Source: Peptoniphilus_A olsenii
GTDB taxonomy: Bacteria > Bacillota > Clostridia > Tissierellales > Peptoniphilaceae
DNA length: 64,000 nt
Direction: 5' to 3'
Assembly (NCBI RefSeq): GCF_040545475.1
Contig: NZ_JBEPMA010000002.1
Coordinates: 210,408 to 274,407, forward strand
Shown here: one piece after another, positions 1 to 9,106 of the stretch
Position numbering within the stretch: position 1 is the stretch's first letter
How the letters are laid out: every line of letters begins with the position of its first letter
Position numbers and translations under genes: made by a program
Notes under the pieces: generated by a model
The model's database searches: none
Told to the model about the DNA's origin: nothing
What the model saw: the letters and a program-made list of their open reading frames with translations, nothing else

Positions 1-318
1 ATCTATACTGCAATTGAAGCTTTAAACACTTTACAAATAAATAAATCTATTTATGAAATCTATAAATCAAACTCTAAAGATAAAGAATTTTATGCAGAAT
101 ATAGAACTCAAATTATCACATACGAAAAGTCATTAACTACTTTAGACAAAAACAAGTATAAAAATTTAAGCATAAAAGAACTATCAAATATTTACGATGA
201 ATATAAAAGTAAAAAAGATATCCTTATGGTAGAATATTCCAATAAGAACATCTTGATTTACGAGCTTACTCAATTAAGAAAAAATACAGATAAGTATATT
301 AATAATGAGTTAATATAA
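1..318 (+). CDS. C-terminal end of an ICE relaxase (partial)
   Basis: Frame 1 is open from the window edge to TAA at 316-318, giving the last 105 residues of a protein. The charged, helical tail (for example KDKEFYAEYRTQI and later IYDEYKSKKDILMVEY) resembles, from memory, the C-terminal region of Tn1549-type MobA/VirD2 relaxases, where an FYREHESEI-like segment is followed by a coiled stretch. No catalytic residues are visible because the N-terminal nicking domain is outside the window. It runs opposite to the other conjugation genes. It could be the tail of another mobilization protein; assignment is by pattern only. Confidence 0.5.
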   Translation: MYTAIEALNTLQINKSIYEIYKSNSKDKEFYAEYRTQIITYEKSLTTLDKNKYKNLSIKELSNIYDEYKSKKDILMVEYSNKNILIYELTQLRKNTDKYINNELI

Positions 319-342
319 GTAATATATTTTTAAGATATTTAG

Positions 343-497
343 AAAATAGGTTACGAAGTACTGTAATCATGACTTTCTCTCAATTGGTTCTGTAAAACCT
401 GCTCTTCCCAATAGACTGTAAGCTGCTATTTTTCTTAATCAAAAAAAATGCACTTTTATCACTAAATTCTGTGGTTCAAATATTTGTAACCTAATTT
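343..497. repeat. Inverted-repeat-bounded 155-bp segment, possible MITE or IS end
   Basis: The segment at 343-354 (AAAATAGGTTAC) and the reverse complement of 486-497 (AAATTAGGTTAC) match at 11 of 12 positions and enclose about 131 bp of non-coding DNA. It lies just downstream of the relaxase tail and beside a decayed IS256-type gene. No target duplication was recognised. It may be a miniature inverted-repeat element, an IS relic or chance. Confidence 0.3.
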
Positions 498-739
498 GGC
501 ACAATTAACCAATAAGGATAAATTTTAGATTATATCTTCAAAAAATAAAATCAATTGTGATAGTATTTGACCCAATCCGCTTATTCTGCTTGTCCATTTA
601 CTTGAAGCATCCACCACTTCTAAATACAAACTTTTTTTATAAAACATGGTCATTTAAAAACATCATTTTGTTTTTTGTTACTTCTCTTAATTGTCTATTA
701 AATAATTGTCTATTAAAGTTTTCCATTCCTATTATTTTT

Positions 740-945
740 AAGTCTTTCATTTTGAAATGTTTAGATCTATGTTTTCACAGGACGATTTTACTATTTCTTG
801 CTTGATCCATTTCTAATACTTAAAGATAATATTTTTCACCATATTCATAGTCTAAGTACTCGTCTAATTCTGCTTTTAACATTTGTTCCACTGTCTCACC
901 TAAAATATCTTCTATTGTTTCTTGTGAGTCTTGCACTTTCTCTGA
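740..945 (-). pseudogene. Decayed IS256-family (mutator-type) transposase N-terminus
   Basis: On the minus strand, the frame read from about 939 down encodes DILGETVEQMLKAELDEYLD. A neighbouring frame continues with LSIRNGSSKK and then ENIDLNIS. These match the order of the IS256 transposase N-terminus (a helix of type EMLEAELDxHLGYE, then SRNGYSKKT, then GEIxLxIPRDR). Stops and frameshifts break it repeatedly and the catalytic DDE domain is not seen. The rest of the 319-1082 gap is AT-rich with no supported gene. Confidence 0.55.
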
Positions 946-1082
946 ACGATATTATTCGATTTAACACTTTAGATATTTTATTTAATCTTATTTCTAATCT
1001 TTTATATACATAAAATATTACCCAGTCACTCCTAAGAGTGCCTTAATATTAGTTCTATTAAATAAAGAACTTTTTAATTCTA

Positions 1083-1697
1083 TTATTTAAAATATACAGG
1101 TTTTACATATCCATATTTCATTGCAATATGAACCATCTCTTGATAATTTCTAACACCCAATTTTTCGTATATGCGATTTAACGCTGTCGCTAATGAACTT
1201 TTACAAATATTACATTCCTTTGCGACTTCCATTCTTGTAAGCCCTGAACAATACAAATTAATAATTTCAATTTCTCTTTCTGTCAAATCATAATTCAAGT
1301 TAGTGTTTACATTAAATATTAACTCTCCATTTACTACATCATTTAATTTCTTTACTAAAACTTTGATATTCTCATCTTTGCATATGAACCCTTTAGTACC
1401 TATTTCCTTCGCTTTCTCTTCAAAGCCTATTAAATCATATCCAGTTAGCATAACGATTTTTTGTTTTGGATATTTTATTAATATCTCATTAGAAACTTCT
1501 AATCCATCCTTATTGCCCTTCATTTTACTCAAATTAATATCCATTAAAATAATATCATATTCTTTTTTTTCTAATATTGATCCCAAATTAAAAATATCAT
1601 CAATCAAATCAACAATATCTATTTCTTCTTCACGCTCTAAACTATATTTTAAACTATTAGAAAACATGGTATGGTCATCTATTAATAATATTTTCAC
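1083..1697 (-). CDS. LuxR/NarL-family response regulator of the peptide operon
   Basis: A 204-residue two-domain regulator. The receiver domain (about 1-120) has the acidic pair in LIDDHTMF, the phospho-acceptor Asp near residue 53 in ILMDINLS, a Thr in MLTG and the conserved Lys in GFICKDE. The C-terminal domain (about 140-204) begins LTEREIEIINLYCSGLTR, a typical LuxR-type helix-turn-helix. It overlaps the upstream kinase gene by 23 bp, so the two are translated together and form a pair. It is last in the minus-strand operon that starts with the precursor peptide, so it probably controls that operon in response to the peptide or to envelope stress. The target site is inferred only. Confidence 0.88.
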   Translation of the reverse strand: MKILLIDDHTMFSNSLKYSLEREEEIDIVDLIDDIFNLGSILEKKEYDIILMDINLSKMKGNKDGLEVSNEILIKYPKQKIVMLTGYDLIGFEEKAKEIGTKGFICKDENIKVLVKKLNDVVNGELIFNVNTNLNYDLTEREIEIINLYCSGLTRMEVAKECNICKSSLATALNRIYEKLGVRNYQEMVHIAMKYGYVKPVYFK

Positions 1698-3213
1698 AGA
1701 TCACTTCCTCCTCTATAGGTATAGTTACATTAATTTTAATGAATGGTTCAACTTTGTCATAAAACTGATCAATTAATATTTTCCCATCTAATTTTTCAAT
1801 TTCATCTTTTATAATCTCTAATCCTCTTCCATTCCCTATCTTTATATTTTCATAATCAAATACATCTTCATGATTGATTACGCTAATATATAATTCTCTA
1901 TTATCCGTTTTTATATTAATCTCAGAATAATTTCCTTTTGAATGTTTGTATATATTTATACATAATTCATGCAAAATCTTATAAATAACCATATCGTATG
2001 GATAATTTACAAAAAACTCTTTATCACAATTTAAGTCTATTAATATATCATTTTTGTTAAACCTGTTCCTTAAAGATTCTATTAAATTATAGTAATTGTC
2101 TGCTAATGGTAAATCATAAATAATTGTAGGATTATATAATTCAATCTCGGACCTTGTAATTCCAATTAATTTATCTATTGTTTTAATTGACTCATCTAAA
2201 AATTCTTTTTCTCCTAAAAGAATATTCATTTTTATAGCTATTATATCTTGTAATATATCATCATGTAAAAAGTTTGAAATTCTTTTGTTATAATTCTTTT
2301 CTATATTGTATTGCTGTATTTTATTTCTTATCACTCCATTTGGATCTTTCTGTTTTTCAAAATAAAAGTAAAACATTAACATACTCTCTTTGTATATTGT
2401 TATTAGACTTATCCCCATATAAATAACTCTCCTTAGACCTTGTCCAAATAAATTTACAAATACTATAAATATACATAAAAACATACAGTCTATAATCATC
2501 AAGAGCATTTCATTTTTGTTTATCACTTTAGATGAATTTTGTTTTTTTAGTAGTATGAAATATAATGTAGTCAAATATATTGAATTCAACAAAAAGTATA
2601 TTTCCAGCTTTTCTAACTTAGCGTTATTTATAAATATTCCGCTAAATATATATATAAATATTGAGGCAATAAATAAAAATGTTACCCCATATATTTTTGC
2701 ACCAAACTCAAATAATATCTTTCGTTTCTTGTATGCCATAACAAAAGGACCAAATGTTATAATTACATACAAAATATAATTTATTATCTCTGCATACCCT
2801 AAATCAAGTGACTCAAACAATATAGCTAAAATTGTAAAAAATATAATAATCTTATTAAGTATTTTTATATCTATTAAATATGCACTAACGACTTTGAGTA
2901 AATTTGCTGTAATTACAAACACCGTTATTAGCTTAAATGTTGTGTACATATTACTTTTTAAAAAATCAAAAACGTCAACTACTACAAAAATATTAATACA
3001 TAAAGTAGCTATTATAAAATTTTTAATCGTCTCCTTAACTCTATCTAATACCAAAATTTTATAGCTTATGTATCCGTATACTGTAAATAAACACAAAGAG
3101 AATAGTTGTATATTATAAATGCTATTATTTCCCAAATGACTAAGGACGAAATAACTAATCACACCTTGAACTATTATACATAAAACTAATAATACACTTT
3201 TTCTATTTATCAT
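1675..3213 (-). CDS. Membrane sensor histidine kinase, NarL/DegS-type
   Basis: A 512-residue kinase whose first 290 or so residues are about nine or ten hydrophobic segments, with no obvious extracellular sensor domain. The dimerisation/phospho-acceptor motif is LHDDILQD (His near residue 318), the HisKA_3 type that pairs with LuxR-type regulators. The ATP-binding domain shows an N-box (LHELCINIYKHS) and a G-box (GNGRGLEII). It overlaps the response regulator gene and lies 30 bp after the ABC permease gene. A many-spanning sensor next to an ABC transporter is the usual design of peptide-sensing systems in Firmicutes. The ligand is unknown; the matured peptide is a reasonable guess. Confidence 0.85.
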   Translation of the reverse strand: MINRKSVLLVLCIIVQGVISYFVLSHLGNNSIYNIQLFSLCLFTVYGYISYKILVLDRVKETIKNFIIATLCINIFVVVDVFDFLKSNMYTTFKLITVFVITANLLKVVSAYLIDIKILNKIIIFFTILAILFESLDLGYAEIINYILYVIITFGPFVMAYKKRKILFEFGAKIYGVTFLFIASIFIYIFSGIFINNAKLEKLEIYFLLNSIYLTTLYFILLKKQNSSKVINKNEMLLMIIDCMFLCIFIVFVNLFGQGLRRVIYMGISLITIYKESMLMFYFYFEKQKDPNGVIRNKIQQYNIEKNYNKRISNFLHDDILQDIIAIKMNILLGEKEFLDESIKTIDKLIGITRSEIELYNPTIIYDLPLADNYYNLIESLRNRFNKNDILIDLNCDKEFFVNYPYDMVIYKILHELCINIYKHSKGNYSEINIKTDNRELYISVINHEDVFDYENIKIGNGRGLEIIKDEIEKLDGKILIDQFYDKVEPFIKINVTIPIEEEVICENIINR

Positions 3214-3243
3214 ATACAGTACCTTCCATTTATCATGTTATTT

Positions 3244-3978
3244 TTAATTAATATCTGACTTTCTAAATATTAATATTGTTATTGTAATCATAATAAAAAA
3301 GACTATTAGGGATATAGTTGTAGGTCTAAGAGTTCCGTCTATAAAGTTTTTATTTATAATTACATTTTTTATTTGAGATAGCGGAAAAAATGTAATACTT
3401 TTTTTTATAAATTCTATAGGTATTATTCCCTGTAACATTGATATTACTACTGGAATTGCTAAAGAGATCCCTATTGTTTCCCCGATACTTTGGGTTGCAA
3501 ATCCTAATAAAGAATAAATACTCGTTAAAGACATAAAGCATAAATTAGAAATAATTATTATTCTTACAATTTCAAGAATATTATTATAGTCTTTGATTGG
3601 TAAAAATCCATACTTTAAGCTCCCCATTATTCCTACTATAATTGGATACAAGTTAACAATTATAAAAGAAGCAATCATCAATACAATCAATTTTGATATT
3701 ACAATGTCTTTTCGACTAATTCCTGAAGAAATCTGTCTTTGTATAATCTTTGAAGAAAAATCACTACCTATAAAATATCCACAATAAACCGCAATGAAAA
3801 ATGACATAAATATATCTGAATAAGATTTTATAAAACCTTCATACCCACTGCTTATATTTCCCTGTACGGTATCTTGAAATCCACTTAATATTGATAACAA
3901 TGTTACACTTAAAATTAGCACATAAAAAAACTTATCTTTCTTCAATCTTTCTGCATTAAATTTAATTAAGTTCTTCAT
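3244..3978 (-). CDS. ABC-2 type transporter permease
   Basis: A 244-residue integral membrane protein with about six hydrophobic segments, starting with a short basic N-terminus. It fits the ABC-2 permease family seen in lantibiotic immunity and peptide export pairs. The start overlaps the end of the ATPase gene by 17 bp, so the two are coupled. Its place in the operon matches yydJ of the Bacillus epipeptide operon. The expected role is export of the mature peptide or self-protection by removing it from the membrane. Sequence alone cannot decide between these. Confidence 0.82.
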   Translation of the reverse strand: MKNLIKFNAERLKKDKFFYVLILSVTLLSILSGFQDTVQGNISSGYEGFIKSYSDIFMSFFIAVYCGYFIGSDFSSKIIQRQISSGISRKDIVISKLIVLMIASFIIVNLYPIIVGIMGSLKYGFLPIKDYNNILEIVRIIIISNLCFMSLTSIYSLLGFATQSIGETIGISLAIPVVISMLQGIIPIEFIKKSITFFPLSQIKNVIINKNFIDGTLRPTTISLIVFFIMITITILIFRKSDIN

Positions 3979-4879
3979 TGTCTCCCTCCACTAATTTTAT
4001 CATATATGTTTCTAAATTATCTCTTTTTATTTCTATTTTACAGTTATTTAGTCTTAATTTTTTTATAATTTCTAGCTCTTCATCTTTTGAATATATGCCT
4101 CGAACCTCTAAAGTATTATTTTTTAATCTATATTCTCTTTCAGGGCATGCTATTTTCAATAGATTATAAACTTCCTCGATATTATCTCTATATCCTATAA
4201 CAGATGTGTCTAAATCTTTCGTTAATTCTGTTTTTGAAACCACCTGTATTATTTTCCCCTTATCTATAAATATGAAATCTGTGGCTATCTCATACAATTC
4301 TGTTAATATGTGGCTAGATATTAATATTGTCTTATTTTCTTTTTCTATGAAATCTCTAAAAATTCTTCTTAGCTTTGATACGGATATTGGATCGATTCCG
4401 TTTGTTGGCTCATCTAAAATCAATAAATCAGGATTTTTCAAAAAAGCTATTCCTAATCCAAGTTTTTGCTTCGTTCCTAGCGATAAATTTTTAGCTTTCT
4501 TTTTTAAGCTATCCATTATTTCTAGTTGTTGGAATATTTCCTTTTGCTCCATTCCAAATTCAATCCCAAGTTCAATACAAGCTAATCTTATATTTTCTTC
4601 TGCAGTCAATCCGGAGTAAAAACTTGGAGTTTCAATCGTTGCACTGATATGTTCTCTACTCTTTATCAGTTCTTTTGAAAAAGATTTATTAAATAATTTT
4701 ATAGAACCTTTTGTAGGAAAAATATTTCCAGTAATTATTTTAACTAAAGTAGATTTCCCAGCTCCATTTACTCCTATCAAACCATAAATTCTATTGCTTT
4801 CTATTTTTAAATCTATATTCTCTAGAGCGATAGTCTCTTTATACTTTTTAGAAATATTTTCTAATTGAATTACATCCAT
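3962..4879 (-). CDS. ABC transporter ATP-binding protein of the peptide operon
   Basis: A 305-residue ATPase. Walker A is GVNGAGKST at residues 36-44, the signature is LSLGTKQ (a variant of LSGGQ), Walker B is LLILDEPTNGID, and the switch His lies in ISSHIL. The C-terminal 80 residues form the extra domain common in bacitracin/lantibiotic-type exporters. An AAAGGA site precedes the ATG. It follows the SpeE-like gene by 6 bp and overlaps the permease gene, so it powers that permease. It corresponds in position to yydI of the epipeptide operon. Confidence 0.9.
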   Translation of the reverse strand: MDVIQLENISKKYKETIALENIDLKIESNRIYGLIGVNGAGKSTLVKIITGNIFPTKGSIKLFNKSFSKELIKSREHISATIETPSFYSGLTAEENIRLACIELGIEFGMEQKEIFQQLEIMDSLKKKAKNLSLGTKQKLGLGIAFLKNPDLLILDEPTNGIDPISVSKLRRIFRDFIEKENKTILISSHILTELYEIATDFIFIDKGKIIQVVSKTELTKDLDTSVIGYRDNIEEVYNLLKIACPEREYRLKNNTLEVRGIYSKDEELEIIKKLRLNNCKIEIKRDNLETYMIKLVEGDNEELN

Positions 4880-4885
4880 TTACGC

Positions 4886-6430
4886 TCAATCCTTTCTAAT
4901 CTTCATTTGATTTTTCACTATTTTATTAAATTCTTCATCTTGAAGTTTCTCAATATTATTAATATCATCAGATAAAATATTATTTACATCTTCAACTTTT
5001 TGAGAATCTTTAAACAACTTTTTAGTCTCATCTTTAAGATGGTTATTGTTTTGCTCTTTTAACGATAATTCTAAATTCTTTTCTGAACCATATACAATAA
5101 CATTATTGTCACTTTTGGTTTTATATTTATAAACATTAGGGCAAACACATTTCAAAGTACCACTTAAGGCAAGCACAAGATTAGAATTCAGGCTATTTCC
5201 TAAACCTATATTCAATGCAATAATTCCATTTCTATTAAGATGCGCTTTACAATCCTCAAAAAATTCTCTAGTAGTTAGGTTTATTGGCATAGATATATTC
5301 TGATAAACATCAAGTATTATTAAATCATACATTTCATCTGTACTATTTAAATAATTCCTTCCGTCAGAAATTATAATTTTATCATCACTTTTATTAAAAT
5401 AAAGCTCTCTTAAGTTGACAATATTTCTATCTATTTCTATCCCTGTAACTTCAAAATTATCAAAATTTTTATGCAACAAAGTAGACATAGTTCCCGTTCC
5501 ATAACCAATAATTAAGATTTTATGCTTGACTTTATCATCAAGTAAATTATTAATCTTAACAAATTCGTCATAATAATATCCTGATTTCTTTTTATTCTTA
5601 TCAACTTTTATTGACTGTGCGCCAAAAAATACATTTGTTTTTAAAGCTAATTTTCCATCATCATTTTGTGATACATTAATATAATTATATTCTGACTCTT
5701 CTTCGTGCACAGGCTTATCAAAAGCTAGACTTGTTGTTGATAAATATAACGACATACAAAGCCATAAAACACAAATAATTGAATTTAATAAAAAGTTCCT
5801 TTTTATTTTTTTGCTATATAATATCAGAATAATGGCTAGTACCGCTCCAAATAATAGAAAAGATCTTTTTACGCCTATTTTGGGGATTACTAATATAATT
5901 GGTATCATTGTTCCTAACACAGATCCAAATATGTTGAATAAATATAAATTTCCCATTACATTTCCAGTTTCATCTAAAGAAGTTATACTTATTTTTGCTA
6001 GCAGTGGAGAGATTGTCCCCATAAAAATTAATGGAACACTAAATAATACTATGCTGCAAATAATAGAAGATATCATAATTATATTCCCTAATTGCACTTC
6101 AGAAGCCAATATTATTGACCCCATTATAACTATTTTAGACGTTAGTGGTACCGTACATATGAACAAAAAAGATATTAATAAATTTTTAACAATCCTTTCC
6201 TCACAAGTTCTTGTTTTTACTAATTTATCTGCACGTTTACCCCCAAAATAATTCCCAATTCCTATACAAATCATTATTAAGCTAATTTCAATTAACCAAA
6301 TTAGAGTTGTTGAGCCAAAATAAGGAGATAATATTCTTGTCGCACTTGTTTCAATTCCCATTATACAAAACCCTGATATTAAAGCAGTAAAGTAATATAT
6401 AATAACTTGCTTATTTTTATTTACATTCAT
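4886..6430 (-). CDS. Membrane-fused spermidine synthase-like enzyme
   Basis: A 514-residue protein with two parts. Residues about 1-225 carry roughly eight membrane segments and the motif ISGFCIMGIETSATRILSPY, typical of the membrane half of fused MFS/spermidine-synthase proteins. Residues about 240-430 form a nucleotide-binding Rossmann domain with LIIGYGTGTMS, an acidic end-of-strand in VTGIEIDR, SDGRNYL and ILDVYQ. Canonical SpeE has GGGDG in the first loop; here it is GYGTG, so the cofactor could be decarboxylated SAM or SAM. A poly-G ribosome binding site precedes the ATG. Lying between the protease and exporter genes, it may methylate or aminopropylate the peptide. That is inference, since no such role is established to my knowledge. 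Confidence 0.78.
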   Translation of the reverse strand: MNVNKNKQVIIYYFTALISGFCIMGIETSATRILSPYFGSTTLIWLIEISLIMICIGIGNYFGGKRADKLVKTRTCEERIVKNLLISFLFICTVPLTSKIVIMGSIILASEVQLGNIIMISSIICSIVLFSVPLIFMGTISPLLAKISITSLDETGNVMGNLYLFNIFGSVLGTMIPIILVIPKIGVKRSFLLFGAVLAIILILYSKKIKRNFLLNSIICVLWLCMSLYLSTTSLAFDKPVHEEESEYNYINVSQNDDGKLALKTNVFFGAQSIKVDKNKKKSGYYYDEFVKINNLLDDKVKHKILIIGYGTGTMSTLLHKNFDNFEVTGIEIDRNIVNLRELYFNKSDDKIIISDGRNYLNSTDEMYDLIILDVYQNISMPINLTTREFFEDCKAHLNRNGIIALNIGLGNSLNSNLVLALSGTLKCVCPNVYKYKTKSDNNVIVYGSEKNLELSLKEQNNNHLKDETKKLFKDSQKVEDVNNILSDDINNIEKLQDEEFNKIVKNQMKIRKD

Positions 6431-6450
6431 ATAGCCCCCCCATGTTCTAA

Positions 6451-7611
6451 CTATTTTTTATATTTTTTTATGATTTTAACAAACAATAAAGATATGTAAA
6501 CTAAAGATATTATATCTATAATTAAATTTGCTCCAATTTTGATTCTTTGAAATAGAAACAATTCTCCATAAAAAAGTAAACGAATTGATTCCAGTAAATT
6601 TCTCTTTCCAAAAACCACTTCTAATACTCTAATAATCCCAAAAATTATTAATGTCAAATTCACTAATGCATACATCAAAGAATAAACTTTCACACACTTG
6701 CTACTTTCCATTGTATATGCTTTCCTTTTATTATATATTTTTTCATTATAAATATAATTTAATAATTTCATGGATCTACCATGAATATTCGGTTCATCAA
6801 TAAAATCTGACAAAATCCAATATCCATCTAATCTTAAAAATGGATTCAAATTAAATATTATAAGAATTAAGTTAAATATAATTAGAGCATCCATAGTGTT
6901 ATTTCGGATCATTACTGCCGAAAAAAAATACATAAATAATCCAACAAGCATTTGTAAATAAATCCCAGCAAAATCTATGATTAACCTTTTTTTATTACTT
7001 AATTTCCATGAATCACTTAGGTTAACATACATAACAGGTCTAAACATATATACTCCTATACCAATATTACCAACTTTACAATCAAGTGACTTAGATGAAT
7101 ATATATGTCCTAGTTCATGAACTACGAAGATTAAACCAAATGATATAAAAAATAGAAAATAATTAATACTGTTTATTCCGTTAATAAAATATATCCAATT
7201 AAATTCCTTTATATATTTTAGAGATATTACACAATAAATTATACTCAAAATTATTATAAGTGTTGGTTTAAATATAAATCCAGGTAATATCATTTTTAGT
7301 TTATCACCATCTATTATTGGTAAATGAAACCAAAATTTATATTGACTACTTTCATTATATTCGCTAAATACCCCAGTCATTATTAATCTATTATTTATTA
7401 AATCTTCTAATTCTGATTCTGATATCTCAAATCCTTCATTATTTAATTCATTTTTTACTTTATTTATGCTTTTTGTACCATCAAATTTTTTAATTATTTC
7501 TTCTACAATTGGCGTAACTCTTACCCTTTTCCCGTTATCAAAACTAAGTAGTAGTCTTCCATCATCTAGATATTCTTTAACGTAATGATTAGTCTTTAAA
7601 TTTTCTACCAT
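6451..7611 (-). CDS. M50 membrane metalloprotease with PqqD/RRE-like N-terminal domain
   Basis: A 386-residue protein. Residues 1-80 resemble a PqqD-type peptide-recognition winged helix (DGRLLLSFDNGKRVRVTP, then helices ending ESELEDLINNRLI). The rest is polytopic membrane with the zinc motif HELGH (His165, Glu166, His169) and the second site NPFLRLDGYW (Asp near 262), the pair expected for an active site-2-type protease. It begins right at the end of the radical SAM gene. The Bacillus epipeptide operon has a membrane protease (YydH) at the same position. Likely it recognises the leader and cuts the modified precursor at the membrane. Confidence 0.83.
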   Translation of the reverse strand: MVENLKTNHYVKEYLDDGRLLLSFDNGKRVRVTPIVEEIIKKFDGTKSINKVKNELNNEGFEISESELEDLINNRLIMTGVFSEYNESSQYKFWFHLPIIDGDKLKMILPGFIFKPTLIIILSIIYCVISLKYIKEFNWIYFINGINSINYFLFFISFGLIFVVHELGHIYSSKSLDCKVGNIGIGVYMFRPVMYVNLSDSWKLSNKKRLIIDFAGIYLQMLVGLFMYFFSAVMIRNNTMDALIIFNLILIIFNLNPFLRLDGYWILSDFIDEPNIHGRSMKLLNYIYNEKIYNKRKAYTMESSKCVKVYSLMYALVNLTLIIFGIIRVLEVVFGKRNLLESIRLLFYGELFLFQRIKIGANLIIDIISLVYISLLFVKIIKKYKK

Positions 7612-7613
7612 AT

Positions 7614-8984
7614 TTACATCTCTAAAAATTTATACTTAATCGAATTTATATATTCTCTTAAAACTTCTTTAGCATTATTACAATAAGGGTCATTAATATC
7701 ACCATTATTTTTTATAGCTGCGTAGGCACACCCACCGCCACAGAACGGAGCAATTTCACAATCCAAACATCTATCAATGTTCAATATACATCTATTACTC
7801 CATATTGAATATGCCTCTTTATTAAGACTAACTCTTTCATCGTTATAAAATCCTATAGCATATTGGGGATTTCCTATTGCTTCAGGACACGCATATATGT
7901 TACCCTCTGGATCATACACATAATATTGTCCTCTATTAGCTTCACAATACGTGTATTTTGCAAAATCTTTTTTTGCATTCTCAGAAGTTCCTCTCATTAT
8001 ATGAGATATTACTCTAAACATTGATAATCTATTTTCCATATAATTTGGAAACTTTTCATTTAATTTTTTTATAATCTCATCTTCCGATATTGTGTCCACA
8101 GCATTATCTGCAGTATGATCTGTCACAGGTGCTAAATCGAATCTAAAATTAGGGCTATCTATCCATTTTTTTGATTTTAAAAAATCTTCAAGCTCTTTTA
8201 AGTAGTTAATATTATACTGATTTATATTAACTCTTAAATTTATTTGCCTTATTTTAGTATTTACTAATAAATCCAATCCATTAACTATATCGTCAAATGT
8301 TCCTTTCCCATTTTTATAAACTCTTCTAGAATCATGAATTAATTTAATTCCGTCAATAGTTATCTGTACGGAATCTATCGTATTTTCAAATCTTTTAAAA
8401 ATATTTATGTAGTTTTCCACATGACTTCCATTTGTTATTATACTGACCGGAATATTATTTTTTTCAGCAAACGACAAAATTTTAATATTTATATCTTTGG
8501 TAATAGGAAGAATAGGTTCTCCCCCGAATAATTGAATTCGATGCTTTATATTTGGTTTATTCTCTTTTACTTTATATATAAAATCACAAATAGACTGACA
8601 TTGATTATCACTAATAACTTTTTGTTGATTTCTAACCTTAGAAGGTTCAAAACAATATACACAATTCATATTACAAAACATAGTAGGACAAATAACATGA
8701 ATCACAGATATATCACATAAATATTCATGAATTTTCATTTGTCGTTTCATCTCATTTAACTCATGATTTCTATCTTCAAATATATATCCTCTTTTCTTCA
8801 AAGAATCATATATATTTTTTTCTCTAGCATTCAAAGCTTTAATGTTATCTTGTTCACTAAACTTATGAATTATAGATTTCGTTTCCAAATCTATAATATC
8901 AATAGCACCAGAAAGTGCATTCACCATCAATTCATTTTCTTCGTTAATATTATAAAACGAAATATATTTTGTTAATATAGCCAT
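7614..8984 (-). CDS. Radical SAM/SPASM peptide maturase
   Basis: A 456-residue enzyme. The radical SAM cluster motif CNMNCVYC has Cys104, Cys108 and Cys111, preceded by about 95 residues that may bind the leader peptide. The SPASM region has CEANRGQYYVYDPEGNIYAC, then a Cys-rich tail (CLDCEIAPFCGGGC and a final DPYC) that should hold auxiliary iron-sulfur clusters. SPASM enzymes of this size typically install thioether, carbon-carbon or ether links in RiPP precursors. AGGAGG precedes the ATG. The precursor gene lies 122 bp upstream and the protease gene starts at its stop. The exact linkage chemistry cannot be read from the sequence. Confidence 0.92.
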   Translation of the reverse strand: MAILTKYISFYNINEENELMVNALSGAIDIIDLETKSIIHKFSEQDNIKALNAREKNIYDSLKKRGYIFEDRNHELNEMKRQMKIHEYLCDISVIHVICPTMFCNMNCVYCFEPSKVRNQQKVISDNQCQSICDFIYKVKENKPNIKHRIQLFGGEPILPITKDINIKILSFAEKNNIPVSIITNGSHVENYINIFKRFENTIDSVQITIDGIKLIHDSRRVYKNGKGTFDDIVNGLDLLVNTKIRQINLRVNINQYNINYLKELEDFLKSKKWIDSPNFRFDLAPVTDHTADNAVDTISEDEIIKKLNEKFPNYMENRLSMFRVISHIMRGTSENAKKDFAKYTYCEANRGQYYVYDPEGNIYACPEAIGNPQYAIGFYNDERVSLNKEAYSIWSNRCILNIDRCLDCEIAPFCGGGCAYAAIKNNGDINDPYCNNAKEVLREYINSIKYKFLEM

Positions 8985-9009
8985 GTTTAGTCCTCCTAAT
9001 GTGTAGTAT

Positions 9010-9045
9010 TATGGCGATGCCATTAATAATAACAACACCGCCATA
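9010..9045 (-). promoter_or_regulatory. Hairpin between precursor and maturase genes
   Basis: On the minus strand, TATGGCGGTG pairs with CATCGCCATA (10 bp, one G-U) around a 16-base loop. No U-run follows on the operon strand, so it is not a standard terminator. Placed between a tiny precursor gene and its enzyme gene, it could stabilise or process the 5' message so that more precursor than enzyme is made. On the plus strand it is followed by seven T residues, but no plus-strand gene enters it. Confidence 0.5.
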
Positions 9046-9106
9046 TTTTTTTGCGTTGTTCACTAATTAAGTTTCACAACTTTAAAGCTAAAAACGTTAA
9101 ATTATA

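Noticed and set aside
557..1013. Two plus-strand ORFs of 82 and 71 codons
   Set aside because: AT-rich frames with no ribosome binding site or family features, lying antisense to a decayed IS256 transposase.
9009..9044. 11-codon micro-ORF (MAVLLLLMASP) between precursor and maturase
   Set aside because: It lies within the hairpin and has no ribosome binding site; probably coincidence.
9010..9050. Plus-strand terminator
   Set aside because: The shape fits, but no plus-strand gene precedes it, so it was treated as a structure of the minus-strand operon.
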